64,000 nt of DNA from Streptomyces olindensis (GTDB lineage: Bacteria > Actinomycetota > Actinomycetes > Streptomycetales > Streptomycetaceae): the NCBI GenBank assembly GCA_000696115.1, contig JJOH01000009.1, forward strand, positions 124,001 through 188,000, written 5' to 3'. Every line of letters starts with the position of its first letter. Position 1 is the first letter of the stretch. Below are positions 45,118-54,039 of this stretch, piece after piece. The notes under the pieces were generated by a model that worked only from the letters and a program-made list of their open reading frames with translations, did no database searches and was not told the origin of the DNA. The translations under genes were made by a program, and so were the position numbers.

Positions 45118-46263
45118 TCACCACTCGGCGAACGAGCCGTCTGTGTGTCGCCAGATGGGGCTCCGCCAGTCGGGGATGCTGTTGTCGGCCGCGCGCACCG
45201 CCTTCTCGTCGACCTCGATGCCCAGGCCCGGTGCCGTGGGGCGCGAGAAGCAGCCGTTGGTGAAGCGGAAGATCTCGGGGTCGATGACGTAGTCCAGGAG
45301 TTCGGCGCCCTGGTTGTAGTGGATGCCGATGCTCTGTTCCTGGATGAGGAAGTTGGGGGTGCTGAAGGCGATCTGCAGGCTGGCGGCGAGGGAAACCGGG
45401 CCGAGGGGGCAGTGCGGTGCGACCTGGGCGTCGAAGGTCTCGGCCAGTGAGGCGATGCGGCGCACCTCCGAGATCCCCCCGGCATGCGAGAGATCCGGCT
45501 GGACGACGGCCACACCGGTCTGGAGAGCGGGCAGTACGTCGGTGCGCGAGTACAGCCGTTCACCGGTCGCGATCGGTACGGGGGAGGCCGCGACGAGCCC
45601 TGGCAGAAGGTGCGTGTACTCCGGCAGGACCGTCTCCTCGGCGAAGAGCGGGTTGAACGGTGCCAGATGAGGCAGGACCTTCCGTGCGTTGGCCGCGGTG
45701 AAACGGCCGTGGAAGTCGACGGCGAAGTCCCCGTCTGGGCCCAGCACTTCGCGGGCTGCGGCGGCCCGGTTCACGATGTCATCGATGTCACGGGTCGTGG
45801 CCAGGCGGTTCATCCTGCCGCTCGCGTTCATCTTGACCGCTGTGAAGCCGGCCTCGACCTGCGCTGCCACGGCCTCCCTCACTGCGGAGGGTTCGTCGCC
45901 CCCCACCCAGCTGTAGGCGCGCACCTGCTCACGTACCGGTCCGCCGAGCAGGACGTGCACCGGGGCGTCGAAGGTCTTGCCGGCGATGTCCCACAGGGCC
46001 TGGTCGAGTCCCGCGACGGCGCTGGACAGTACCGGGCCGCCGCGGTAAAAGGAGCCCTTGGTCATGACCTGCCAGTGGTCCTCGATGCGCAGCGGGTCGC
46101 GCCCGATGAGGAGTTCGCCCAGTTCGCTGACAGCGGTGCGCACGGTGGCGGCCCGGCCTTCGACGACCGGCTCGCCCCAGCCGACGATGCCCTCGTCGGT
46201 CTCCACCCGGCACAGAAGCCAGCGGGGAGGGACGGCGAATGTCTCAATGCGCGTGATTTTCAA
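45118..46263 (-). CDS. dgoD: D-galactonate dehydratase (enolase superfamily)
   Basis: A 381-residue protein that follows E. coli DgoD closely along its whole length, from MKITRIETFAVPPRW through EGIVGWGEPVVEGRA, SFYRGGPVLSSAVAGLDQAL and AYSWVGGD to the end (DWRSPIWRHTDGSFAEW). Metal and catalytic motifs are visible: DFHGRF, FAEETVLPEY, ATGERLYSR and the His-bearing APHCPLGP. It converts D-galactonate to 2-keto-3-deoxygalactonate. The start is TTG 46263, with AGGAG about ten bases upstream; no ATG or GTG fits the homology. One small deviation is EET where DgoD has EEP. Confidence 0.95.
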   Translation of the reverse strand: MKITRIETFAVPPRWLLCRVETDEGIVGWGEPVVEGRAATVRTAVSELGELLIGRDPLRIEDHWQVMTKGSFYRGGPVLSSAVAGLDQALWDIAGKTFDAPVHVLLGGPVREQVRAYSWVGGDEPSAVREAVAAQVEAGFTAVKMNASGRMNRLATTRDIDDIVNRAAAAREVLGPDGDFAVDFHGRFTAANARKVLPHLAPFNPLFAEETVLPEYTHLLPGLVAASPVPIATGERLYSRTDVLPALQTGVAVVQPDLSHAGGISEVRRIASLAETFDAQVAPHCPLGPVSLAASLQIAFSTPNFLIQEQSIGIHYNQGAELLDYVIDPEIFRFTNGCFSRPTAPGLGIEVDEKAVRAADNSIPDWRSPIWRHTDGSFAEW

Positions 46264-46313
46264 GGGGAACGCTCCTACATGGGGGGTGAAAGACGTGTAT
46301 TGCGTGTTGTCGT

Positions 46314-47087
46314 CTAGGCGGAGGTCTTGAGCACGCTCCACCCTCCGTCGACGAGAAGTGAGGCGCCGGTGACGAACGATGCGTCCTCGCTCAGCAGGAA
46401 GGCGATCGAAGCTGCCACTTCCTCGGGGCGGCCGATCCGGCCGAGCGCGGTCTGCTCGGCGCTGGCCTGCCGGTCGGTTTCGCTGATGTCGTCCCAGGCC
46501 CGGGTGAGAACCGGCCCGGGGAGCACGGCGTTGACCCGCACCCGATCGCCGTACTCGACGGCCAGCTGCCGCATCAGCCCGGTCAGGGCGGCCTTGCTCG
46601 CCGCGTAGGCGGGCCGTCCGGGCATGCCGACGAGTGCGTGCACGGACGAGACGAACACGGCGCTGCCGGACGTGTTGCGCAGGTCCTCCAGGCAGGCCCG
46701 GAAACCCAGGAACGTTCCGGTCAGGCTCACGGCGAGTTGGCGGTCCCACTCGGTCCGGTCGATCTGATCGGCAGCGCCCATACGCACCGTGTAGGCGTTG
46801 CTGACGAGCCCGTGGACCGGTCCGAACGTCTCATGGGACGTGCGGACGACGACATCCCATGCCGCCTCGTCGGAGACGTCGCCGTGTCGGTAGACGGCCC
46901 TTCCTCCGTGGGACTGGATGGCCTTGGCCGCCTCCTCGCCGGCGTCGTCCATGACGTCGACCAGGACGACAGCACCACCTTCGGCGGCCAGTCGGTGTGC
47001 CGTCGCGGCTCCGATCCCGGACGCGGCACCGGTGACGATGAAACACCGGCCGGTGAAGCGGCTCTGCGATGGACTGTGGTTGTTCAC
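46314..47087 (-). CDS. SDR-family dehydrogenase, probable galactose 1-dehydrogenase
   Basis: A 257-residue short-chain dehydrogenase. It has the cofactor motif TGAASGIGAATAHRLA, an Asp after the second strand (VVLVDVMDD, suggesting NAD preference), the NNAG-position motif VSNAYT and the catalytic Ser-Tyr-Lys set in VSSVHALVGMPGRPAYAASK. It is first in the operon, ahead of dehydratase, aldolase, kinase and lactonase, so oxidation of D-galactose to galactonolactone is the best guess; L-arabinose or fucose are alternatives. The start is GTG 47087, preceded by GGGAG. The NNAG motif is altered (SNAY), a deviation worth noting. Confidence 0.78.
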   Translation of the reverse strand: MNNHSPSQSRFTGRCFIVTGAASGIGAATAHRLAAEGGAVVLVDVMDDAGEEAAKAIQSHGGRAVYRHGDVSDEAAWDVVVRTSHETFGPVHGLVSNAYTVRMGAADQIDRTEWDRQLAVSLTGTFLGFRACLEDLRNTSGSAVFVSSVHALVGMPGRPAYAASKAALTGLMRQLAVEYGDRVRVNAVLPGPVLTRAWDDISETDRQASAEQTALGRIGRPEEVAASIAFLLSEDASFVTGASLLVDGGWSVLKTSA

Positions 47088-47150
47088 GCTCGGCTCCCGG
47101 CTGTGGTGCGGTGAAGGGTGAGGGGCCGGGCAGGGCGCTCCGGCGAAGCT

Positions 47151-47179
47151 ATTAAATATTAATTAATCAGAAACGCCAA
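47151..47179 (-). promoter_or_regulatory. Promoter of the galactonate operon with AT-rich operator candidate
   Basis: On the minus strand TTGGCG (47179-47174) and TTTAAT (47156-47151) are 17 bases apart. The spacer contains ATTAATTAAT (47158-47167), a perfect 10-bp palindrome. A 19-base A/T stretch is very unusual here and looks like a GntR-type operator. Confidence 0.55.
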
Positions 47180-47805
47180 GGGTGAATGTCCTGGGGACGT
47201 GGGGAATCGGCGATGCCGGGCGGCAGGAAGGGGGTGCGTCTCGTCGTGGGTCCTTGGTCCCCCCGGCGGCTCGGCAGGAGTCAGCGCGCATCGGGCCACG
47301 CTCGGTTGACGCCTGCTCGTGCGGGCCGTCGCTCACCGGCCTCGCGACTCCGCGCCCGCCGGATCCAGCTCGCCTCCCGGGACCCTCACACATGCCTCGA
47401 CCTATGCCGGACCGGAGGTCATGGCATCGACGAGTATCTGCGCCCGCACGAATCCGCCCGTTACCGGCGCCGCACCCGCGCCCTCAACTCCTCGGTCAAG
47501 GCGGTCTGGACGCGTGTATGGCATGTTCGACGCCCGACGCTCTGCGCCGGGACAGCGGCACTCGAGTTCAACCTGCGACGAACTCGGCATCGGCCACCTC
47601 TGAAACGGACCGAGTCGTCGAGCGCGGAGCCACCGATGATGGGGACATTGCTGCTCAGCAACCGCTGAGGGCTGTCCCCTGGAGGGCTGGCAGCCGCCCC
47701 GCTGACAGTGACGCCATGGTGTGGCGGCGGACAAGGAGCGCAACCGCCTCCCGCTCGGCGCCGCCGGCAGCGATCGGGGCCGTCGGCATGGACCGCCGAA
47801 GGCGG
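47180..47805. other. About 630 bases without a supported gene
   Basis: Several open frames cross this region, but none has a recognisable domain, a good start or consistent codon bias. One plus-strand frame near 47430-47500 (GIDEYLRPHESARYRRRTRA) looks faintly protein-like and may be an old remnant. Confidence 0.4.
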
Positions 47806-48924
47806 CTACAGCTGGAGCCCGGCGTCGAAGACCTCCTGGTCGATGTGGTCGAGTGCGGTGCGGACCGCGCCGAGTGCCACCGACTCGTCGCCGAGTGCGG
47901 ACACCTCGATGCGGGGCGAGGTCAGGCACAGTTCGGTCAGCCGGTCGCGCAAGGGCTGCAGGAGTTGGTCGCCCGCGCGGGAGAGACCGCCGCCGATGAC
48001 CACGAGGTCGGGGTCGAGGGTGAGGACGAGAGCCGCGATGCCGTTGGAGAGGGCTGCCGCGTAGGCCAGTACGGCGTCTCGGGCGGCGGGGTCGGTGGCT
48101 GCCGCGCCGAAGACGGCCTCGGCGTCGGCGCCGTGAGCCTCCAGGTCACCGGGTGCGTCCCACCAGCCCAGCAGGCGCAGGTTGCCGATTTCGCCGGCCG
48201 CGCCGTTGGGGCCGCGGTGCAGCCGTCCGCCGACGATCATGCCGGCGCCGGTACGGCGGCCCGCGAGGATGTACACGACATCGTCGATATGGCGGGCACA
48301 TCCGCGCCAATGCTCAGCGAGTGTTGCGAGGTTCGCGTCGTTCTCGGCGTTCACCTGGCAGCCGAACCGGCCGGCGAAGTAGCCGCTGAGGTTCACCCCG
48401 GTGAGCCCGGGCAGGACGGTGGAGCGGGTCATGCGCCCGGAGCGGTCCATGAGACCGGGCAGACCCACGGTCAGGGCCCACAGGGAGGAGGGTGCGAGCC
48501 TCGCCTCGTCGAGGCACTCGTCCACCAGGTCCCCGGCGATCTGGAGCCGGTCGGGACCGGGCAGGTCGTCGCCGAGAGCGCGACGGCGAGTGGCGACGAT
48601 CCGGCCGTCGAGGTCGGTGACGATCGCCAGGGCCTTGCGCATGCCGATGTCGAGGCCCACCGCGTGACCGGCCGCCGCGTGGAACCGGTAGCGGCGGGCC
48701 GGGCGTCCCATCGCCCCGTCGTCGGGCGGGAGTTCCTCCGCCCAGCCGCGCCCGGTGAGGTCCGCCAGAACGGATTCGACCGTGGGGCGCGAGAGTCCGG
48801 CGGTCTTGGCGAGTTGGCTGAGCGTGGTGGGAGCACCGGCATGACGCAGGGCGCGCAGGGCCGCCTTGGCGTTCTGTACGCGGATGAACGCCTGGTCGGC
48901 GCCGCTGTTCTGAGGAGTGCGCAT
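47806..48924 (-). CDS. ROK-family transcriptional repressor
   Basis: A 372-residue regulator with an N-terminal winged helix (TTLSQLAKTAGLSRPTVESV, LADLTGRGWAEELPP) fused to a sugar-kinase-like ROK domain (HAVGLDIGMRKALAIVTDLD, TVGLPGLMDRSG, GRLHRGPNGAAGEIGNL, DLVVIGGGLSRAG). The usual Cys-rich zinc loop of ROK proteins is not evident. It is divergent from an alpha-glucoside ABC/GH13 operon, so it likely senses an alpha-glucoside or glucose derivative and represses that operon. Confidence 0.9.
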   Translation of the reverse strand: MRTPQNSGADQAFIRVQNAKAALRALRHAGAPTTLSQLAKTAGLSRPTVESVLADLTGRGWAEELPPDDGAMGRPARRYRFHAAAGHAVGLDIGMRKALAIVTDLDGRIVATRRRALGDDLPGPDRLQIAGDLVDECLDEARLAPSSLWALTVGLPGLMDRSGRMTRSTVLPGLTGVNLSGYFAGRFGCQVNAENDANLATLAEHWRGCARHIDDVVYILAGRRTGAGMIVGGRLHRGPNGAAGEIGNLRLLGWWDAPGDLEAHGADAEAVFGAAATDPAARDAVLAYAAALSNGIAALVLTLDPDLVVIGGGLSRAGDQLLQPLRDRLTELCLTSPRIEVSALGDESVALGAVRTALDHIDQEVFDAGLQL

Positions 48925-49014
48925 GCCGTCCCTAGGTCATGGAGCGAGCCGAGACCGCTCCCGGCGCATCCCTCCCTTTCGGAGGGCATCTGCATATTAC
49001 CCCGATGTGAACTC

Positions 49015-49079
49015 TTGACGTCAGCTGTTGGCAGCGCTCTACTGAGGTCGCCGACTTACGAAAGTCGGCTTCGTAAGTC
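49015..49079 (+). promoter_or_regulatory. Promoter and ROK operator candidate of the alpha-glucoside operon
   Basis: TTGACG (49015-49020) and TCTACT (49038-49043) are 17 bases apart. Just downstream, GACTTACGAA and TTCGTAAGTC form a perfect 10-bp inverted repeat with a 7-base spacer (49053-49079). A second, nested pair (CCGACTT and AAGTCGG, 49051-49068) overlaps it. A bound repressor would cover the start of transcription near 49050. Confidence 0.7.
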
Positions 49080-49163
49080 ACCGGGATCGGGACCACCCGC
49101 TCTCGTCCGGGCGGCTTCTCCTTTCCTCTCAGCGCCTTTTCGTCCCCAGCCAGGAGCCGCACC

Positions 49164-50522
49164 ATGTCGTACGCCAGAACCGCCCGCCGCAGACTCAACC
49201 GCCCCCTCGTCCGCGGCGCCGGCGCCATCGCCGCGGTGGCGGGCCTGGCCCTGGTGGCCGCGTGCGCACCTGGCGGCACGTCGTCGAGCGCGCCGAAGAC
49301 CACCGCCGTGTCGACCACCATCCCTACCGACAAGAAGATCACGCTGACCCTCGCCACGTCCGACAACTCCGGGCTGACCAAGGCACTGATCGCAGCCTTC
49401 GAGAAGGCGCACCCCAACATCACCATCAAGCTGAAGTACACCGGGTTCGACGACTACAACCACTCCCTGAGCCTGTCGCTCGCATCCGACTCCTCTCCGG
49501 ACATCGCGCTGCTCAACATGGTCGGCACCACGGTCAAGAACAAGCTGGTGCTCAACCTCGACCCGTACGCCAAGGCCTACGGGTGGGACAAGATCTACCC
49601 AAGCTCCCAGCTCTCCCAGTGGCAGGTCGGCGCCGACGGCACCTCGCTCGGCACGGGGCATCTGTGGGCGGCCCCGGCCGGCTTCTCCATGGTGGGCGTC
49701 TTCTACAACAAGCAGATCGCCGCCGAACTCGGCATCACCTCCCCGCCCACGACCATGGCGGAGTTCCAGGCCGACCTGGACAAGGCTCAGAAGGCCGGCA
49801 AGACGGGCCTGCAACTGGCCAACCTGGACGGTCACTCCGCGTTCGTCGTGCAGTCCATCGCGCAGTCGGTGGACGGCGCCGCGAGTGTGCAGAAGTGGTT
49901 CGAGGGCCGTTCCGGCTCCACTTTCGACACCCCGGGCAATCTGCAGGGCGCCAAGGACCTGGCGAAGTGGGCCAAGGCGGGGGAGATCTCCAAGGGGGCC
50001 AATGGCACCGACCTTCCCGCGGCGGTCGCCGCCTTCAGCAAGGGCGATGGCCTGTTCCTGGTCGACGGCAACTGGGACGCGGCGACCATCGACAAGGCCC
50101 TGCCCGGCAAGGTGGGTTTCGTGGCCTTCCCGAGGGCTTCTGCGAACGGCAAGTACGCGGCCGTCGGCGGCTCGATCGCCTACGCCATCTCCGCGCGCTC
50201 CGAGCACCCCAACGAGGCGGCGGCCTTCCTCGACTTCTGGCACAGCAAGGAAGCCGCCCAGGTCCAGCTGGACCGCTACTTCATGCCGGCGGACTCCAGC
50301 AGCCCTGCCGCCTCGGACCCCAAGAGCGTGCTGGGCGACATGTCCAAGGCCTGGGCTCAGGTCAACAAGGACAACGGACTGGTCGGTTTCTACGCCAATG
50401 TCACCTCCTCGATGAACGACACCCTCACCTCGTCCTCGCAGGCCCTGATCTCCGGCAAGATCACTCCGCAGGAGTACATCGCCGCGGTCCAGCAGGACTG
50501 GTCCAAGACCCACGGCAAGTAG
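49164..50522 (+). CDS. Alpha-glucoside ABC transporter, substrate-binding lipoprotein
   Basis: A 452-residue binding protein with an Arg-rich start and a lipobox ending LVAAC. Motifs include ITLTLATSDNSGLTKALIAA, HLWAAPAGFSMVGVFYNKQI and GKYAAVGGSIAYAISARSEH. Downstream permeases and a GH13 alpha-glucosidase point to an alpha-glucoside ligand such as an isomalto- or malto-oligosaccharide or trehalose-like sugar. It leads the operon behind the ROK operator. Confidence 0.9.
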   Translation: MSYARTARRRLNRPLVRGAGAIAAVAGLALVAACAPGGTSSSAPKTTAVSTTIPTDKKITLTLATSDNSGLTKALIAAFEKAHPNITIKLKYTGFDDYNHSLSLSLASDSSPDIALLNMVGTTVKNKLVLNLDPYAKAYGWDKIYPSSQLSQWQVGADGTSLGTGHLWAAPAGFSMVGVFYNKQIAAELGITSPPTTMAEFQADLDKAQKAGKTGLQLANLDGHSAFVVQSIAQSVDGAASVQKWFEGRSGSTFDTPGNLQGAKDLAKWAKAGEISKGANGTDLPAAVAAFSKGDGLFLVDGNWDAATIDKALPGKVGFVAFPRASANGKYAAVGGSIAYAISARSEHPNEAAAFLDFWHSKEAAQVQLDRYFMPADSSSPAASDPKSVLGDMSKAWAQVNKDNGLVGFYANVTSSMNDTLTSSSQALISGKITPQEYIAAVQQDWSKTHGK

Positions 50523-50546
50523 GTCGCGGGGGAATCGGAGGACCGC

Positions 50547-51485
50547 GTGATGACCAAGACCCTGGACCGGCGCCCTCAGGCGCCGGCACCCCCTGCGCCC
50601 GTACGCCCCTCTCGCGGACAGCCCGGCCGGGAAAGCCGCCGGGTCGCCTACCTGCTGCTGGCGCCCGCTTTGCTCGCCTACACCGTGTTCGTCGCCCTGC
50701 CCTGGCTGCACACCATGTGGCTGTCGCTGTACGAGTGGGACGGCGTCGGTGTCGGTGTCTGGACGGGCCTCTCCAACTACCGTGAGGTACTGACCGATCC
50801 GGCCCTGCTGGGGGCGATCGAGCACTCACTGGGCTTCATCCTCTTCTACTCCGTGCTGCCGATCGTCATCGCCCTGGTCCTGGCCGCCGTGCTCGGTGGC
50901 CGCGGTGGCGGGGGATCGGCGGCCCGCATGATCCTGTTCCTGCCGCAGGTCGTGCCGCTGGTGGCCAGCGGAATCGCCTGGCGCCAGATGTACGCACAGG
51001 ACGGTGTGGTCAACCAGGCGCTGCGCGCCGTAGGACTCGGTGGCATCACCCGCGCCTGGCTAGGCGACTTCACCTGGGCCTTCCCCGCCGTCGGCCTGGT
51101 CGGCACCTGGGTCATGCTCGGCCTGTGCCTGGTGTTCTTCCTGACCGGCATCTCCAAGATCGACCCGGCCCTGTTCGAGGCCTGCCGCATCGACGGAGCC
51201 GGAGCGGTGCGCACCTTCTTCGCGGTCACCCTGCCCGGCCTGCGCAACGAGATCGTCGTCGCCCTGGTGGTCACGATGATCGCCGCCCTGTCCAGCTTCG
51301 ACGTCGTCTACGCCACCACCCGGGGCGGCCCCGGCGACTCCACGACCGTGCCGGCCGTCCTCATCTACCGGCTCGCCTTCACCAACGGCCAGGTCGGCCT
51401 GGCCTGCGCGCTGGCCGTCGTCCTCAGTGTCCTGATCTCCGTCATCGTGCTCGCCCTGGGCCGGCTGTCCAAGGAGGAGTCATGA
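50547..51485 (+). CDS. Sugar ABC transporter permease, MalF type
   Basis: A 312-residue permease starting at GTG 50547 or ATG 50550, with GGAGG upstream. It has six spans (YLLLAPALLAYTVFVALPWL first), and the EAA-type loop reads EACRIDGAGAVRTFFAVTLPGL. It overlaps the next permease by 4 bp. Confidence 0.92.
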   Translation: MMTKTLDRRPQAPAPPAPVRPSRGQPGRESRRVAYLLLAPALLAYTVFVALPWLHTMWLSLYEWDGVGVGVWTGLSNYREVLTDPALLGAIEHSLGFILFYSVLPIVIALVLAAVLGGRGGGGSAARMILFLPQVVPLVASGIAWRQMYAQDGVVNQALRAVGLGGITRAWLGDFTWAFPAVGLVGTWVMLGLCLVFFLTGISKIDPALFEACRIDGAGAVRTFFAVTLPGLRNEIVVALVVTMIAALSSFDVVYATTRGGPGDSTTVPAVLIYRLAFTNGQVGLACALAVVLSVLISVIVLALGRLSKEES

Positions 51486-52318
51486 GCTCGTCCGTCCTGA
51501 GCACGCGTACCGAACGTCTCACCGGGACCGTCGTGCTCTGGGTGTTCGCGGCAGCCGTCCTGGTGCCCTTCGTGTCCATCACCCTGGCCGCCCTGCAACC
51601 GGCGGACGCACCGGCCGCCGGGCTGTCCTGGCCGACGACACTGACATTCGACAACTTCCGCCAAGCCTGGACTACCGCCGGGTTCGGCTCCCTGCTGCGC
51701 TCCAGCGCCTTCATCGCCCTGGTCGTCGTACCCATCGGATCGTTCCTCGCGACCATGGCCGGCTACGCCTTCGGCACGATGCGCTTCGCCGGCAGCAAGC
51801 TGCTCTTCTCCTTCCTCCTCGTCGGCCTGACCCTGCCGCCCGAGGCTGCGGTCATCCCGCTCTACTACGACCTCAAGCAGTTCGGCCTCACCAACACCTA
51901 CTGGGCCCTGATCCTCCCGCTCACCGGCCTGTACATGCCCTTCGGCGCTTTCTGGATGCGGGCCCACTTCCTCAGCGTCCCCAAGGAACTCGCAGAGGCC
52001 GCCCGGGTCGACGGGGCGAGCGAGTGGACCGTGTTCTGGCGGATCATGATCCCGACCGCCCGTCCGGCCATCTCCACCCTGGCCATGCTGTTCTTCGTGT
52101 GGAGCTGGAACCAGTTCCTGCTGGCCCTGATCCTCATCCAGGAGCCCTCCCGGCGCACCGCACCGGCCGGACTCGGCTTCTTCATCGGCCAGAACACCCT
52201 CGACACTCAACTGCTCTGCGCCGCCACCCTGATCGTCATCGCCCCCGTCGTCGCGCTGTACCTGATCGGCCAGCGCCATCTGATCCGAGGCATGACCCAG
52301 GGCGCCGTCAAGGGCTGA
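51482..52318 (+). CDS. Sugar ABC transporter permease, MalG type
   Basis: A 278-residue permease starting at ATG 51482 with AAGGAGG upstream inside the previous gene. The EAA loop is EAARVDGASEWTVFWRIMIP, and the tail MTQGAVKG is typical. It is the fourth MalG-type permease in the window; no ATPase gene accompanies it. Confidence 0.92.
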   Translation: MSSSVLSTRTERLTGTVVLWVFAAAVLVPFVSITLAALQPADAPAAGLSWPTTLTFDNFRQAWTTAGFGSLLRSSAFIALVVVPIGSFLATMAGYAFGTMRFAGSKLLFSFLLVGLTLPPEAAVIPLYYDLKQFGLTNTYWALILPLTGLYMPFGAFWMRAHFLSVPKELAEAARVDGASEWTVFWRIMIPTARPAISTLAMLFFVWSWNQFLLALILIQEPSRRTAPAGLGFFIGQNTLDTQLLCAATLIVIAPVVALYLIGQRHLIRGMTQGAVKG

Positions 52319-52396
52319 TCTCTGCATGACCATCGGTGCCGCCCGCGCGCCGGACGGCACCCCCACGCCTTCACACCGACTCAGGAGCACTCCGCC

Positions 52397-53998
52397 TTGA
52401 ACGCCGCCTCGAGCACCGCCTGGTGGAAAGAAGCCGTCACCTATCAGATCTACGTCCGCAGCTTCGCCGACTCCGACGGCGACGGCATCGGCGACCTCAA
52501 CGGAATCCGCTCCCGGCTGCCCTATCTTCGTGAACTGGGCGTCGACGCGGTCTGGCTGACGCCCTGCTACCCCTCTCCCCAGCACGACCACGGCTACGAC
52601 GTGGCCGACTACACCGATATCGAACCGGCCTACGGCACCCTGCACGACTTCGACCAACTGGTTGCCGAGGCCCATGACTCGGGCCTGCGGGTCCTGCTGG
52701 ACATCGTCCCCAACCACTGCTCGATCGAGCACCCCTGGTTCAAGGCGGCGCTCGCCGCCGGCCCCGGCAGCCCGGAGCGGGAACGCTTCCACTTCCGGCA
52801 GGGGAACGGCGACGGCCCCCCGAACAACTGGCGCTCCATGTTCGGCGGCTCTGCCTGGCAGCCGACCGGCGACGGCGAGTGGTTCCTCCACCTCTTCACC
52901 CCGGAGCAGCCGGACTGGAACTGGAACCACCCGGACGTGGCCGCGATGTTCGAGGACGTGCTCAGGTTCTGGCTGGACCGCGGAGCCGACGGGTTCCGTA
53001 TCGACGTGGCGCACGGCCTCTACAAGCATCCCGAATTCCCCGACGCGGAAGACCCCTTCGAGGAAGAACGGGTCGCGGACGCAATGAACGTCCTCGCCTG
53101 GAACCGGCCGGAGGTCCACGAGGTCTACCGCTCCTGGCGCCGTATCGCCGACAGCTATGCCGAGCGTGACGGCAAGGACCGCCCGTTCATCGGCGAGATC
53201 ACCGGCATCGCGAAGCGGCATCTCGCCGACTACGTCCAGCCCGACCAGCTCCACCAGGGCTTTTTCTTCGAGATGCTCGACTCGCCCTTCGACGCCGAGG
53301 CCTACGGCACCACGGTCCGGCGCGGCCTGGAGCAGGCGGCCCGTACGCAGGCACCGGTGACCTGGGTGCTCGGCAACCACGACACCGTCCGCGTCGCCAC
53401 CCGCTACGGCGGCGGCGCCCCCGGTGCCGGGCCCGGCGACATCGAGGCCGGCACCGCCCGCGCACGCGCCGCCGCCCTTCTCGCCCTCGCCCTCCCCGGA
53501 GCGGTCTACATCTACCAAGGGGAGGAACTCGCCCTCCCCGAAGTCGTGGACCTCCCTCTCGACCGTCTCACCGACCCCGTCTACCGGCGCACCGAGGGCC
53601 GCCGTCTGGGCCGCGACGGATGCCGCGTCCCTCTCCCGTGGAGCGGCACCGCGGCACCGTACGGCTTCTCCACCAACGCGGACACCTGGCTGCCGCAACC
53701 TCCCTACTTCGCCCAGTACACCGCCGAAGCCGCACAGGCCGACGCGCAGTCCACCTGGCACCTCTACCGTGCGGCGTTGCGCATCCGCCACGAGGTCCTC
53801 ACCGACGCGGGACCGGTCCAGTTCCTCCCGACCCCGCCCGGAGTCCTCGCCTTCCGCCGTGGCGACGGTTTCACCTTCGCGCTGAACACGGGCGACGCAC
53901 CGGTGGACGCCCCGCATTCCGGCACTCCTGTCCTGGCCAGCGCTCCCATGCCCGAGGGGAAGCTGCCCGCTCACGCGGCGGCGTGGTGGACCGACTGA
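52397..53998 (+). CDS. GH13 alpha-glucosidase (oligo-1,6-glucosidase-like), cytoplasmic
   Basis: A 533-residue enzyme without signal peptide. It has the GH13 regions in order: VYQ-like start AVTYQIYVRSFADSDGDGIGDL, DIVPNHCS (region I), GFRIDVAHG with the nucleophile Asp (region II), FIGEI with the acid/base Glu (region III) and LGNHDTVR (region IV). The DLNGI and PSPQ-DHGYDVADY motifs place it with alpha-glucosidases and oligo-1,6-glucosidases rather than amylases. Start is TTG 52397; there is an AGGAGCAC nine bases upstream. It is the last gene of the ROK-controlled operon and should hydrolyse the imported sugar to glucose. Confidence 0.9.
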   Translation: MNAASSTAWWKEAVTYQIYVRSFADSDGDGIGDLNGIRSRLPYLRELGVDAVWLTPCYPSPQHDHGYDVADYTDIEPAYGTLHDFDQLVAEAHDSGLRVLLDIVPNHCSIEHPWFKAALAAGPGSPERERFHFRQGNGDGPPNNWRSMFGGSAWQPTGDGEWFLHLFTPEQPDWNWNHPDVAAMFEDVLRFWLDRGADGFRIDVAHGLYKHPEFPDAEDPFEEERVADAMNVLAWNRPEVHEVYRSWRRIADSYAERDGKDRPFIGEITGIAKRHLADYVQPDQLHQGFFFEMLDSPFDAEAYGTTVRRGLEQAARTQAPVTWVLGNHDTVRVATRYGGGAPGAGPGDIEAGTARARAAALLALALPGAVYIYQGEELALPEVVDLPLDRLTDPVYRRTEGRRLGRDGCRVPLPWSGTAAPYGFSTNADTWLPQPPYFAQYTAEAAQADAQSTWHLYRAALRIRHEVLTDAGPVQFLPTPPGVLAFRRGDGFTFALNTGDAPVDAPHSGTPVLASAPMPEGKLPAHAAAWWTD

Positions 53999-54039
53999 CC
54001 GACCGCATCCCCCGCACATCACCCGCTAGGAGACACACT

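Noticed and set aside
51365..54022. 885-codon minus-strand open frame
   Set aside because: Opposite the MalG-type permease and GH13 genes; Gly/Val/Arg-rich low-complexity translation typical of antisense frames.
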